This document shows, in pieces, positions 8,299 to 22,323 of a stretch of 64,000 nt of DNA (position 1 is the stretch's first letter; each line of letters opens with the position of its first letter). Source of the DNA: UBA10649 sp963700255 (GTDB lineage: Bacteria > Actinomycetota > Actinomycetes > S36-B12). The notes beneath the pieces were generated by a model. That model saw only the letters and a program-made list of their open reading frames with translations. It had not been told where the DNA came from and did not search any database. A program made the translations under genes and the position numbers. Location: contig CAVOWW010000021.1 of NCBI GenBank assembly GCA_963700255.1, forward strand, positions 108,844 through 172,843, given 5' to 3'.

Positions 8299-8739
8299 GT
8301 GCGCATCGATCTCGACGTCGTCCCCACCGGCAAGACGACCGCGACGGTCGTCCTGACCCAGGAGCAGGTCGACGCCCTCCGGGGGGCGCCGGGACGCGGC
8401 CGGGTGATGCTCGCCATCACCTTTCGCGGAGCGGCCTTCCGGACCAGCGTCTCCGTCTACCGTGGTCAGTGGATGATGGTCGTGAACGAGGCCATGCGCG
8501 AAGGGGGCATGACGCCGCCGGGGACGTACACGGTCGACATCGAGGTGGACACTGCCGAGCGCACGGTCGACGTTCCGGAGGATCTCGCTCATGCCGTGCA
8601 CGCTGCCGGGCTGACGGACGCCTGGGAGCGCCAGTCGTACACGAACCGCAAGGAGTTCGTCCGCGGCGTCGAGGAGGCGAAGAAGGCCGAGACGCGCGCC
8701 CGGCGGATCGAGAAGGTCATAGCCACGCTGGCTGGCTGA
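8299..8739 (+). CDS. DUF1905 / YdeI-OmpD-associated family protein
   Basis: The 146 residues show a DUF1905-like beta domain (about 1-95; GRGRVMLAITFRGAAFRTSV, WMMVVNEAMREGG) followed by a helical YdeI-like tail (about 96-146; WERQSYTNRKEFVRGVEEAKKAETRARRIEKV). Proteins of this type are widespread and soluble. Some were linked to bacteriocin tolerance, but the biochemical role is unknown. The start is GTG 8299. It stands alone between the HNH gene and mpg, in the same direction as both. Confidence 0.8.
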   Translation: MRIDLDVVPTGKTTATVVLTQEQVDALRGAPGRGRVMLAITFRGAAFRTSVSVYRGQWMMVVNEAMREGGMTPPGTYTVDIEVDTAERTVDVPEDLAHAVHAAGLTDAWERQSYTNRKEFVRGVEEAKKAETRARRIEKVIATLAG

Positions 8740-8779
8740 TCGCGGCAGCCCGGTACTGCGCCCTCGTACCCTTGCGGGC

Positions 8780-9377
8780 ATGCAGAGGTCATGGGTCGGC
8801 GGCCACGCCGTCGACGTGGCACCTCGCCTGCTCGGCGCCGTCGTCACGTCCGACGTGGACGGCCGTCCCGTCGCCATCCGGGTCACCGAGGTGGAGGCCT
8901 ACGGCGGGCAGGGCGAGGATCCCGGATCGCATGCCTTCCGCCGGATGACCCCCCGCAACGCGACGATGTTCGGGCCCCCGGGCCGGGCGTACGTGTACTT
9001 CACCTACGGCATGCACTGGTGCCTGAACGTCGTCACGCGGGCCGAGGGGACTGCCGGTGCCGTGCTGATCCGTGCCGGCGAGGTCATCGAGGGGATCGAC
9101 ACCGCACGTCAGCGCCGTCCGGCCTGCACCACCGACCGCGACCTTGCCCGGGGGCCGGCCCGGCTCACGATGGCGTTGGGGGTCACCGGCGACCTCGACG
9201 GCTCGCGACCTGTTCGCTGCCGCCTCGCCCCTGCGGCTGGCACTGCCTGCATCGCGCGCGCGGGCGATCGAGGTGAGCCCCCGGACGGGAGTGGGCGGCG
9301 AGGGCGCCTCGACGCCGTGGCGGTTCCTCCTCCCCGGCGAGCGCACGGTCAGCCCCTACCGGAGAGCGGCCCGCTGA
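8780..9377 (+). CDS. mpg: 3-methyladenine DNA glycosylase (AAG/MPG family), frameshifted
   Basis: The product removes alkylated purines in base-excision repair. The first frame gives LLGAVVTSD, the catalytic-region motif TEVEAYGGQGEDPGSHA, GPPGRAYVYFTYGMHWCLNV and RGPARLTMALGV. After LDGS (about 9205) one extra base shifts the frame, and the rest of the family pattern follows in the +1 frame: DLFAAASPLRL, SPRTGVGG, STPWRFLLPGERTVSPYR, ending at TGA 9375-9377. Corrected length is about 198 residues, normal for the family. The intact similarity on both sides suggests a sequencing error rather than decay. mpg next to tyrS is a known actinobacterial arrangement. Confidence 0.87.
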
Positions 9378-9391
9378 CCTACGCTCGGCCG

Positions 9392-9892
9392 ATGGACTCG
9401 GAGACCGGAAGCGAGCGGCACATCCTCGAGGCGCACCTCGACGACAACCGTGCCACCGTGGTGCGCAAGTGCACCGGACTGTCCTGGGCGGATGCCACCC
9501 GCCGCCTCGGCCCCACGCCGACCAGTGTCGCCGGGATCCTCAAGCACCTGATCGACGTCGAGCGGTGGTGGTTCCGACATCACCTCGCCGGCGAGGCGGG
9601 AGTGCCGTTCTCCTGGTCGGACGACGAGGAGGACCTCGAGTTCGAGATGAGCGACACGGACACCCTCGAGGACCTGATCGCCGAGTATGACCTCGCGTGC
9701 GGTGAGAGCCGCGCTGTCGCGACGGCCCACGGTCTCGACGACCAGATCGGCCTGCCGGTCCGGTGGCTCGGCGGCGCGCGGCCGTCCCTTCGGTGGGTGT
9801 ACGTCCACATGATCGAGGAGACGGCCCGGCACAACGGGCACCTCGACATCTACCGGGAGCTCATCGACGGGCAGACCGACCGCGACGCATGA
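9392..9892 (+). CDS. DinB/DUF664 family protein
   Basis: The 166-residue protein (ATG 9392) has the helical-bundle pattern of DinB-like proteins, with metal-ligand-type histidines spread over the chain: ILKHLIDVERWWFRHH at about residues 50-65, and EETARHNGHLDIYREL near the C-terminus. Actinobacterial DUF664/DinB members are often mycothiol-dependent transferases, a likely but unproven role here. It begins 14 bases after the mpg stop. Its final bases overlap a possible upstream ATG of tyrS. Confidence 0.85.
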   Translation: MDSETGSERHILEAHLDDNRATVVRKCTGLSWADATRRLGPTPTSVAGILKHLIDVERWWFRHHLAGEAGVPFSWSDDEEDLEFEMSDTDTLEDLIAEYDLACGESRAVATAHGLDDQIGLPVRWLGGARPSLRWVYVHMIEETARHNGHLDIYRELIDGQTDRDA

Positions 9893-9921
9893 TGCCCGTG
9901 CGGATAGGGGAGGATGACCCC

Positions 9922-11205
9922 GTGTCCACGATCATCGACGAACTGTCCTGGCGCGGCCTCATCGCGCAGAGCACCGACCTCGACGCGCTGCGGGCGGCCA
10001 CCGCGGCCGGGCCGATCACGCTCTACTGCGGCTTCGACCCGACGGCCCCGAGCCTTCACCTGGGCAACCTGGTGCAGATCCTCACCGTGCGCCGGTTCCA
10101 GCAGCATGGGCACCGACCGCTCGCGCTCGTGGGTGGCGCGACCGGCCTGATCGGCGATCCCAAGGAGACGGGGGAGCGCACCCTGAACCCCCATGAGGTC
10201 GTCGAGGGCTGGGTGCAGCGGATCCGGGGGCAGCTCGACAGGTACTACGACTTCGAGGGGCCCAACGCCGCCGTGGCGGTCAACAACCTCGACTGGACCG
10301 AGGGCATCTCGGTGCTGGAGTTCCTGCGCGATGTCGGAAAGCACTTCAGCGTCAACAGGATGCTCGACCGCGAGGCGGTCGCCGCTCGCCTGGCCGCAGG
10401 GGGCATCTCGTACACCGAGTTCAGCTACCAGCTGCTGCAGTCCTACGACTTCGTCCAGCTCTACCGGCGCTTCGGCTGCACGCTGCAGACCGGCGGCTCG
10501 GACCAGTGGGGCAACATCGTTGCCGGAGTGGACCTCATCCGGCGCATGGATGGGGGAAGCGCGCACGCGCTGACGACGCCGCTCATGACGAAATCGGACG
10601 GCACCAAGTTCGGCAAGACCGAGTCCGGCACTGTGTGGCTGGACGCCGAGCTGACGAGCCCGTACGCCTTCTTCCAGTTCTGGCTCAACTCCGACGACCG
10701 CGACGTCGCCTCGCTGCTCCACACCTTCAGCTTCAAGGGACGCGAGGAGATCGATGCGCTCCTCGAGGCCGTGGCAGAGCGGCCCCAGGCGCGCGAGGCC
10801 CAGCGCGCCCTGGCGAGCGAGCTCACCGCGATGGTCCATGGCGAGGCCGAGCGCGACGCCGCCGAGGCGGCGGGGCGGGCGCTGTTCGGGCAGGGCGACC
10901 TGGCCGACCTGCCCGCGTCCACGCTGGGTGCCGCCCTGGCCGAGGCACCGAACGTCGAGATCCCCGCGGCCGAGATCGTCGAGGGACGGCTGCCGTCGTA
11001 CGACGAGCTCTTCGCCCGCGCCGGTCTGGCGGCGAGCAAGTCCGCGGCACGACGCACGATCGACGAGGGCGGCGCGTACGCCAACAATGTGCGCGTCACC
11101 GATCCCGCGGCCCAGCCGACGGTGAGTGACCTACATCACGGGGAGTGGCTGGTGCTCCGACGCGGCAAGAAGGCGTTCGCCGGCGTCCGCGTCGCCCGAC
11201 CGTAG
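9922..11205 (+). CDS. tyrS: Tyrosine-tRNA ligase
   Basis: TyrS charges tRNA-Tyr in the cytoplasm. The 427-residue protein has the class I HIGH-type motif PTAPSLHLGN (about residues 42-51), the tyrosine-site motif TGGSDQWGN, the KMSKS-type loop KFGKT (K229) and a C-terminal S4 RNA-binding domain (AASKSAARRTIDEGGAYANN). GTG 9922 is chosen because AGGGGAGG lies 8 bases before it. ATGs at 9889 and 9892 are in frame but have poor ribosome sites. It precedes the rRNA operon. Confidence 0.95.
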   Translation: MSTIIDELSWRGLIAQSTDLDALRAATAAGPITLYCGFDPTAPSLHLGNLVQILTVRRFQQHGHRPLALVGGATGLIGDPKETGERTLNPHEVVEGWVQRIRGQLDRYYDFEGPNAAVAVNNLDWTEGISVLEFLRDVGKHFSVNRMLDREAVAARLAAGGISYTEFSYQLLQSYDFVQLYRRFGCTLQTGGSDQWGNIVAGVDLIRRMDGGSAHALTTPLMTKSDGTKFGKTESGTVWLDAELTSPYAFFQFWLNSDDRDVASLLHTFSFKGREEIDALLEAVAERPQAREAQRALASELTAMVHGEAERDAAEAAGRALFGQGDLADLPASTLGAALAEAPNVEIPAAEIVEGRLPSYDELFARAGLAASKSAARRTIDEGGAYANNVRVTDPAAQPTVSDLHHGEWLVLRRGKKAFAGVRVARP

Positions 11206-11210
11206 TCCCT

Positions 11211-11274
11211 CGTCGAGTGGCGAGTTGTTGTTGGTATGCAAAGGCTTTCACGCCCGATACCTCGCCACTCGACG
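11211..11274. repeat. 14-bp inverted repeat with 36-base loop after tyrS
   Basis: CGTCGAGTGGCGAG (11211-11224) is exactly complementary to CTCGCCACTCGACG (11261-11274). The loop contains a T-rich start (TTGTTGTTGG). The repeat begins 5 bases after the tyrS stop. It could end tyrS transcription as an RNA hairpin, but no U-tract follows, so a protein-binding role ahead of the rrn promoter is equally possible. Confidence 0.6.
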
Positions 11275-11323
11275 GGGGAGCCAGGCGCGATGCAGTCGCT
11301 GGGACGGCGACGGGGGAGCGGAT

Positions 11324-11353
11324 TTGACCCGCTCGTCACGCGCGGCGTATGGT
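11324..11353 (+). promoter_or_regulatory. Putative rRNA operon promoter
   Basis: TTGACC (11324-11329) and TATGGT (11348-11353) are separated by 18 bases, a good match to a housekeeping promoter. It lies about 380 bases before the 16S gene, as is common for actinobacterial rrn leaders. Confidence 0.55.
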
Positions 11354-11730
11354 TACGGCATCGCAAGGGAGTAACGGACACCAAGCCGCACTTCTCAACC
11401 GGGGACTGAGTCTCCGTGAGGGTGCGCCAAGCAAGGCCGGTCCTGCGGTAGCGAACAGAATCAGTCGGAGTAAGACACGCCGGACCAATCGGTTTGACTC
11501 CCTCAGACAGAATCTGTAAGTTTGGAACGTTGCCCCAAAACGAGGTCGAAAGCCTCGCAGAGGTGCGCGCCCGCTCCTTGAGAACTCAACAGCGTGTCAC
11601 ATGTCAATGCCAATACCCCGTTCTGGGGCCGGGCATCTGGTCTTCGACCAGTACGCCAGCACTCAGAAGGGATTCCTTTGGTAGAAATATGAGCACACAG
11701 CTCATTCTCTGCCAGTATCAAAACAATTCA
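11354..11730 (+). other. rRNA operon leader region
   Basis: There is no protein gene here. The leader contains CCTTGAGAACTCAACAGCG at about 11576-11594, a sequence widely conserved in actinobacterial rRNA leaders and linked to antitermination or processing, and a small hairpin CTGGTCTTCGACCAG (about 11638-11652). Related pieces occur before 23S (TTTTGAGAACTGCATAG, about 13553-13569) and before 5S (TTGAAAACTCAATAGAG, about 16814-16830), consistent with shared processing signals. Confidence 0.65.
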
Positions 11731-16730
<5,000 letters not shown>

Positions 16731-16830
16731 CACATTAACAACTCGCGTCCACTGTGCGGTTCCCGAGATTCGGTCGGGAACCTAGAGCACTCATATCTTT
16801 GTGCTCGGTCTGATTGAAAACTCAATAGAG

Positions 16831-16947
16831 TTTCGGCGGCCATAGCGAGAGGGAAACGCCCGGCTCCATTCCGAACCCGGAAGCTAAGCCTCTCAGCGCC
16901 GATGGTACTGCGCGGGTGACTGCGTGGGAGAGTAGGACGCCGCCGGA
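16831..16947 (+). rRNA. rrf: 5S ribosomal RNA
   Basis: The approximately 117-base gene begins TTTCGGCGGCCATAGCG and ends GTAGGACGCCGCCGG, the two ends pairing as in 5S helix I. The internal CCATTCCGAACCCGGAAG loop is typical. It follows the 23S gene by about 100 bases and ends the rrn operon. Confidence 0.95.
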
Positions 16948-16957
16948 CATTTTTTCG

Positions 16958-16985
16958 ACAAAGGCCACCTTCGGGTGGCCTTTGT
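16958..16985 (+). terminator. Intrinsic terminator of the rrn operon
   Basis: ACAAAGGCCACC and GGTGGCCTTTGT form a 12-bp stem around the tetraloop TTCG, directly after the 5S gene. A short T-run (TTTTT) lies just before the stem, and the stem itself ends in TTTGT. This is a strong factor-independent terminator. Confidence 0.9.
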
Positions 16986-17018
16986 CATTTCCCCAGCACC
17001 TGTCTGAGAGGATCGACC

Positions 17019-18396
17019 GTGACGTCAGAGCGCCCCGGCAAGGACAGCCGTTCCGGTTCGAGTTCGCGTAAGCCGACGAGCAGCTCCCGGCCCAGCTCAT
17101 CGGGAGCCGGCAGGCCTCGAACCGGTAAGCCAGGGGAGAAGTCGCGCGGCCGGGCAAGCCCGGGGACAAGCCGCCTACGACAAGCCGGTCGGCCAAGCCC
17201 GGGGACAGCCGACGACAAGTCGCGGTCGGCAAGCCCGGGGACAAGCCCGCCTCGCACCTCGGCAAGCCACGGGACAAGCCCGACGACAGTCGCGCGGCCA
17301 AGCCCGGGGACAAGCCCGCTACGACAAGTCGCGGTCGGCCAAGCCCGGGGACAAGCCCGCCTACGACAAGTCGCGGTCGGCCAAGCCCGGGGACAAGCCC
17401 GGTTACGACAAGTCGCGCCCGGCCAAGCCCGGTGACCGGCCGTCCTCGGATCGACCGCGCAGTGACCGGCCGTCCTCGGATCGACCCCGATCGAGCAAGC
17501 CCGGCGAGAAGCCGCGGGGGAGTCGCCCCTCGGACGGGTCGCGTCCGGGCCGTCCGCCGGCGGGCCGGACCTCGTCAGGGGCAGCCCGCAGGCCAACGGC
17601 CAACCGTCCTCCCGGTCGCGACGACCGGCCGGATACCCGGCGGCCGCTGCGGTCGGACGTGGACCGCCCGCGCGACCCCCACCTGTCCGATGACATCACG
17701 CCGGACATGCTCGACAAGGGCCTGCTCTTCGAGCTCCGCACCCTGCCCGAAGGCCTGGCCGAGATCGTGGCCAGGCATCTGGTGGCCGCGGATCTGGCTC
17801 TCGTCGAGGGAGACGTGACCTTGGCGCGCGCCCACATCGCTGCGGCCAAGCGACGCGCGGGCCGCATCGCTCCCGTGCGGGAGGCGGCGGGCATTGCCGC
17901 CTACATGGACGGCGACTTCGCGGAGGCGATCGCCGAACTGCGCACGGTGCGCCGGATGACCGGTGCCGACGAGTACGTGCCGATGCTCGCTGACTGCGAG
18001 CGCGGCCTCGGCCGGCCGCAGCGGGCTCTCGAGCTCATCAAGGAGGTCGACCAGCGCAAGGTCGACGTTGCCACGCGGGTCGAGCTCACGCTCGTCGCGG
18101 CGGGGGCCCGCGCCGACCTGGGTCAGGTCGATGCCGCGCTCGTCGTGCTGCAGATCCCCGAGCTGACGAAGCTGCCGAAGGGCGGCCCGCGTGCACGCCT
18201 TCAGTACGCCTACGCCGACCTTCTCGAGCGTGCCGGCCGGCTGGAGGAGTCGCGCGAGTGGATGCGCAAGGCAGCGGTATCGGACGTGGATGGCGTGACC
18301 GACGCCGAGGAGCGTGTCGAGGAGGAGGCCGGGCTGGCCTTCTCCGAGGAGGAGCTCGAGCCCGACGTTGATCCCGGGGATTCGTTCACCGGCTGA
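17019..18396 (+). CDS. Repeat-rich basic N-terminus plus TPR-like protein, frameshifted
   Basis: The C-terminal 245 residues (from about 17659) are well formed: a DDITPDMLDKGLLFELRTLPEG entry motif, then several helical pairs of TPR type. This is an actinobacterial protein family of unknown function found near tyrS. Upstream, the reading frame enters a disordered, basic region made of 42-base units coding for roughly AKPGDKPAYDKSRS, then SSDRPR units. The GTG at 17019 fits the start, but at least three single-base losses relative to the repeat consensus (near 17231, 17319 and earlier) break the frame before 17.33 kb. It follows the rrn terminator and probably has its own promoter. Confidence 0.7.
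17150..17485 (+). repeat. In-gene tandem repeats, 42-bp unit followed by 27-30-bp units
   Basis: Copies of AAGCCCGGGGACAAGCCC start at 17300, 17341, 17383 and 17425 (the last diverging), spaced 41, 42 and 42 bases, with degenerate copies upstream. Then GACCGGCCGTCCTCGGATCG appears twice (about 17433 and 17463). The 41-base spacing marks a one-base deletion that changes frame. Slippage in this GC-rich tract or sequencing error are both plausible. Confidence 0.85.
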
Positions 18397-18477
18397 GTTC
18401 CCATGCAACCTTCCGCTGTGGAAGCCTAGGCGCGTCAGGTCCGTTGTGGGCGCTGGCGGTGGCACTGGGGGTGCTCC

Positions 18478-20412
18478 ATGCGCAGAATCGTGGCGATGCT
18501 GGCGACAGCGACGATGGTGCTCGGCGGGCAGGTGGGGCTCAGTCCGCAGGCTTCGGCAGCGACGTGGGTGTATCCCGCTGCGTCCTTCACCGTGGACGAC
18601 GGATACGGCGCGACCCTCGCCATCGACGTCCGGAATCTGCGCGTGGCCGATGGCGGTGCGGCCGGAGGTTACGTCCGACTCGCCTGGGGCCGGTACTCCT
18701 GCACTCAGCAGTTCTCAGGACTGACCGCCACGTTCTTCGCCAGTGGAAGCGAGCCGTGCTCCGGAACCGTCACGTTCGCGATCGATGCGGGCTCGGGCGC
18801 CCTCACCGCGGAAGCGAACCTGTTGATCACGTCGCGGCTCTTCTCCGGAGCGGCAACCACGACCGCCCAGGGGACGAAGTGGGAGCTGACCTCCTGCACG
18901 GCCACCTCCGCCGGGTCGCCGACATCCGCAGTCATCTCATGGACGGACTCCGTCTCGGGTGCGACCGGGTACGAGATCACGGCCGTTCCCCCGCTGTCCC
19001 AGGCCGTGATTGCGGCCGGGAGCCCGGTGACGGTGAGCGGGCTGGAGGCGGGCACGGCTCACACCTTCACCGTCACGTCCACGTCGCAGGGAGCAGCCCC
19101 GCCTCCCTGCTCGACCAATGAGCTCTGGACGGCCCCTGCAGGCCCGGTCATCGAGGGGATGCCCGTCACCGTGCCGGTCGGCGGCCTGATGACGGTGAAC
19201 TACTCCCTGCCTGATCCCACGGGCGTGCAGGGCATCGAGTACCAGATCGACGGTGGCCGCTGGCTGCGCCCAGGAGGCGTGCCGCCCGTGAACGGGGCCG
19301 GCGGCTCGTTCACCCTCGCCGGCCTCACGACCAAGGACCTCACCGTGACGCTGCGAACCGTGGGCGACGTCGCCGGAGGACCGCTCACGACCAGCGGGAC
19401 GCCGGCCCAGGTGTCCTTCGCCAAGACGCCGACCGCCAAGCCGTCGTCGTCCGGAACGGCGACCGGTTCGCCGAACGCAGCACCTGTCCCTGCCCTACCG
19501 GCTGCGCCGGTCAGCAGCGTCGCCGGCACCAGCAACGGCGCAGGCAGCGGCGCGAACGGCGCGCTGGCCGCGTCCACGGGCGACGCCGGCATCGACGCCC
19601 CCTGCCTCGCCGCTGACGGAACGCTGTACCCGAACCAGTACTCAACGGTCGGCTCCCAGCTGACGATGGCCCCGAACACCCGCGGCCTGGGCAGGCCGAC
19701 GTCATTCATCGTCGTGGGCGGGGCGCTGGCTCCGGGCATGCAGCTGGATCGCACGGCGGGCGTGCTGTTCGGGGTGACGACGGCTCCGGGCTCCTATGTC
19801 ACGACGGTGAAGGCCGCCTTCGCGAACGGCTCGACGAAGACGGGTCAGTTCACCACGCGAGTGGACGCGGACCCGCAGACGCTGCAGTACGCCGCCCAGA
19901 ACATCGGCGTCGTCGGCAGGGCCACCACCATCCCGCCGACGACGAACGCCCCCGAGGTCGGCACGGCGTACCGCCTGGTGTGCGGCGTGCTGCCCGCGGG
20001 ATTGAGATTCAACCCGGGCACCGGTGTCATCACGGGTCGTCCCACGCAGCCGGTGGCCCTGCCGACGCCGCTGCGGGTTGCGGAGACCAGCCCGTCGGGC
20101 TCGGCGGCAGCGTCGTTCATCGTCGTCGTGGCCAGGGCCGGCGTCTCCTCCTTCAGCTACCCGGCGCATCCGCACGTGCGCAGCGGCAAGCGAGTCGCCA
20201 TCCGGCCCACCATCACCGGGGCCAGGGACCTCGTCATCTTCCGCACGTCCAAGGGCAAGCTGCCGAAGGGCCTGCGCATCAACAAGAGGACCGGCACGAT
20301 CACCGGTCGCCCAGCGCACGCGGGCCGGGTCCACTCAGTCACGATCGTCGCGGTCACGAGGGGTGGCGCACTGCTCAGCGCGCCACCGATGAGGATCAGG
20401 GTCCGGCGGTAG
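18478..20412 (+). CDS. Large secreted Ig-like/fibronectin-type protein
   Basis: The 644-residue protein has a signal peptide (MRRIVAMLATATMVLGG to about ASA, residue 28), a beta-rich N-terminal domain with paired cysteines, a fibronectin III-like domain at about 145-220 (SAVISWTDSVSGATGYEI, GLEAGTAHTFTVTS), a Ser/Thr/Ala-rich linker at about 315-375, and two putative Ig (He_PIG-type) repeats with GLRFNPGTGVITGRPT and GLRINKRTGTITGRPA. It ends in a basic tail and shows no sortase motif or terminal membrane helix, so it is likely released or loosely wall-bound. No catalytic domain was seen; an adhesin-like role is inference. Confidence 0.8.
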   Translation: MRRIVAMLATATMVLGGQVGLSPQASAATWVYPAASFTVDDGYGATLAIDVRNLRVADGGAAGGYVRLAWGRYSCTQQFSGLTATFFASGSEPCSGTVTFAIDAGSGALTAEANLLITSRLFSGAATTTAQGTKWELTSCTATSAGSPTSAVISWTDSVSGATGYEITAVPPLSQAVIAAGSPVTVSGLEAGTAHTFTVTSTSQGAAPPPCSTNELWTAPAGPVIEGMPVTVPVGGLMTVNYSLPDPTGVQGIEYQIDGGRWLRPGGVPPVNGAGGSFTLAGLTTKDLTVTLRTVGDVAGGPLTTSGTPAQVSFAKTPTAKPSSSGTATGSPNAAPVPALPAAPVSSVAGTSNGAGSGANGALAASTGDAGIDAPCLAADGTLYPNQYSTVGSQLTMAPNTRGLGRPTSFIVVGGALAPGMQLDRTAGVLFGVTTAPGSYVTTVKAAFANGSTKTGQFTTRVDADPQTLQYAAQNIGVVGRATTIPPTTNAPEVGTAYRLVCGVLPAGLRFNPGTGVITGRPTQPVALPTPLRVAETSPSGSAAASFIVVVARAGVSSFSYPAHPHVRSGKRVAIRPTITGARDLVIFRTSKGKLPKGLRINKRTGTITGRPAHAGRVHSVTIVAVTRGGALLSAPPMRIRVRR

Positions 20413-20413
20413 G

Positions 20414-21353
20414 TCAGGCGCCCGACTCTGCGCGCTTGTCGAGCCAGCGGACGATGCCGTTGACGTTCGCCCCCACGCCGGACAGCTCGTCGAACTTGAG
20501 CACCCGGGCCTCGTCGGCGTAGAAGACCGGATTCCGCTCGCGGTCCTTCTCGCGGACCATCGCGATCGCGTGGTCGAGGTTGGGCTCGACGGCATGCACG
20601 GCCGCGACGACCTCGACCCAGTAGCGGAGCTCCTCCTCGGAGCGCTCCAGGGTGTCGGCCACGTCGGTGACGGGCCCGAAGTGGCTGAACAGCAGTCGGT
20701 TCGCGCCCGCGTCCCTCATCCGCTGGAGGGACGACAGCGTGAGATCGAGGTCGAAGTCCGGCGGGGGAGTGGCGGGCCGAACGTCCGCGGTCTCCGGCGA
20801 CGTACACGCCCGCAGCATCCCCCGTGTACAGGTCGCCGGTGGTCGAGTCGAGGAGCCCGACGTGGTGCGAGGCGTGGCCGGGATTGTGGAACGCATCGAG
20901 CCGCCGGCCGTCGCCGAGGTCGATCGTGCCGACCTCGCCAAGCACCACCAGGCGTTCCTGAGGGACCGGCAGGAGGTCGCCGAACAGGCGGTCCATCACG
21001 TCGCCGAACACTCGGTGCGCGCTGGCCATCAGCTTGCTGGGGTCGGCGAGGTGGCGTGCGCCCTTCTCATGCACCACGACCTCGGCGTTCGGGAAGGCGG
21101 CCGCGATGTCGCCGACGCCGCCCGCGTGATCGAGGTGGATGTGGGTGACGACGATGGTGGCGAGATCGGCCGCATCCACCCCCAGCTCGGCGAGGGCGCG
21201 GACGACGAGGTCAGCGGAGCGAGCCGTCCCTGTCTCGACGAGGCAGGGCCGGCTGCTCCTGATGAGGTAGCCCGACGTGATGCCCTCGTAGCCGCCCATG
21301 CGGGTGTCGACGTGGAAGACGTCGTTGCCCAGGTCCTCGATGATCTCCGCCAC
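20414..21353 (-). CDS. Metallo-beta-lactamase fold hydrolase, frameshifted
   Basis: The N-terminal part has the MBL signature THIHLDHAGGVGD and later FHNPGHASHHVGLLD and LYTGDAAGVYV, giving the full metal-site set (HxHxDH, H, D). Around 20795 one extra base shifts the frame. The other frame then gives ADVRPATPPPDFDLDLTLSSL, RLLFSHFGPV (last metal His) and a helical C-terminus ending NGIVRWLDKRAESGA. The substrate is unknown. The start is set at GTG 21353, just before AEIIEDLGNDVFHVDT. It converges on the secreted-protein gene, with stops 1 base apart. Confidence 0.8.
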
Positions 21354-21470
21354 CGGGACAGTATGGCCGCCCGAGTGGACGTCGTCCCCAGCTTCGCCCG
21401 GGACCTGTCTGCCGTCCCCAGCCGTGCCCGGAAGGGCGCGGCGGGACGTCGCTGGCGCCACGATCGGCCC

Positions 21471-21824
21471 ATGACCCCATCCGCCCAGATGCCCGCAGAT
21501 CAGTCCTCGACGGCCGATGTCGTCCTCGTCGGCAGGCTGGGTTCACGCGTGGAGGTGCGCGAGCTGCCCAGCGGGGACACCGTCACCGTCTTCACGATCG
21601 TCGTGGACCGAGCTCGGACAGCCGGCCGGCCGGCCAGCACGGTGAAGGTGGACGCCATCGCCTGCCAGGCGTTCCGGGTGGGCGTGGTCAACCGGCTCGG
21701 CCGGCTCGAGCCGGGGCGGTGGGTGCGCGCCGAGGGCACCCTCCGCCGCCGCTTCTGGCGCTCCGGCACCGGGCTGGGCAGTGCCATGGAGGTCGAGGTG
21801 AGTCGGCTGCAGCCCTTGGCATGA
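21471..21824 (+). CDS. Small single-stranded DNA-binding (SSB/OB-fold) protein
   Basis: The 117-residue protein has the OB-fold SSB pattern: VVLVGRLGSRVEVRELPSGDTVTVFTIVVDR, then WVRAEGTLRRRFWR. It lacks the acidic C-terminal tail of the main replicative SSB, so it is probably an accessory SSB. ATG 21471 is used; the frame extends upstream only as antisense of the MBL gene. The gene is divergent from the MBL gene and heads the cluster of TPR, HAD, coiled-coil and tlyA genes. Confidence 0.8.
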   Translation: MTPSAQMPADQSSTADVVLVGRLGSRVEVRELPSGDTVTVFTIVVDRARTAGRPASTVKVDAIACQAFRVGVVNRLGRLEPGRWVRAEGTLRRRFWRSGTGLGSAMEVEVSRLQPLA

Positions 21825-21843
21825 CCCGTGCGAGCATGACGTC

Positions 21844-22323
21844 GTGACTGAGGACGACGGATCCCCGGGCGGGATGACGCGGGCGGCCGAGGGCGACGAC
21901 GGTCCGGGCGATCCCGAGGGCACCCCGTACGACTGGTACCGGCGCTCCGTCTCGCTCCTCGACGGGGGGAATCCCGACGCGGCGGCGGTGCTGCTGGCGC
22001 GGTTGCGCGAGGTCGATCCCACCTCAACCGCCGTGCTCGAGACCCACGCCCGTGCGCTCTTCGACAGCAGGCGCTACGAGGAGGCCGCGGCTGCCTTCAC
22101 GGAGCTCGTCGAGCGCAGCCCGGCCGAGGACTACGCGCACTACGGCCTGGGCATGTGCCTGTGGCGCCTCCAGCGGTTCCCGCTCGCGCGGGACCACCTC
22201 GCCATGGCCACGGTGATGCGTCCCCAGCGTGCGGACTACGCCAAGGCCCTTGCGCAGGTGCGCTCCACCCTGAAGGCGCGGGCCGAGGCGGGCCTCCCGC
22301 TCGAAGGCCCGGTGTCCGCGTGA
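21844..22323 (+). CDS. TPR-repeat protein
   Basis: The 159-residue protein has an acidic, disordered first 30 residues and then about three tetratricopeptide units (DWYRRSVSLLDGGNPDAAAVLL, YEEAAAAFTELVERSP, YAHYGLGMCLWRLQRF). It is probably a scaffold in protein contacts. The same small TPR protein is known directly before a HAD phosphatase, tlyA, nadK and recN in mycobacteria. The GTG start is at 21844. Its stop overlaps the GTG of the next gene, so translation is coupled. Confidence 0.85.
   Translation: MTEDDGSPGGMTRAAEGDDGPGDPEGTPYDWYRRSVSLLDGGNPDAAAVLLARLREVDPTSTAVLETHARALFDSRRYEEAAAAFTELVERSPAEDYAHYGLGMCLWRLQRFPLARDHLAMATVMRPQRADYAKALAQVRSTLKARAEAGLPLEGPVSA

Noticed and set aside
17150..17485. 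Repeats considered as a CRISPR array
   Set aside because: Units are contiguous, in coding phase and lack unique spacers.
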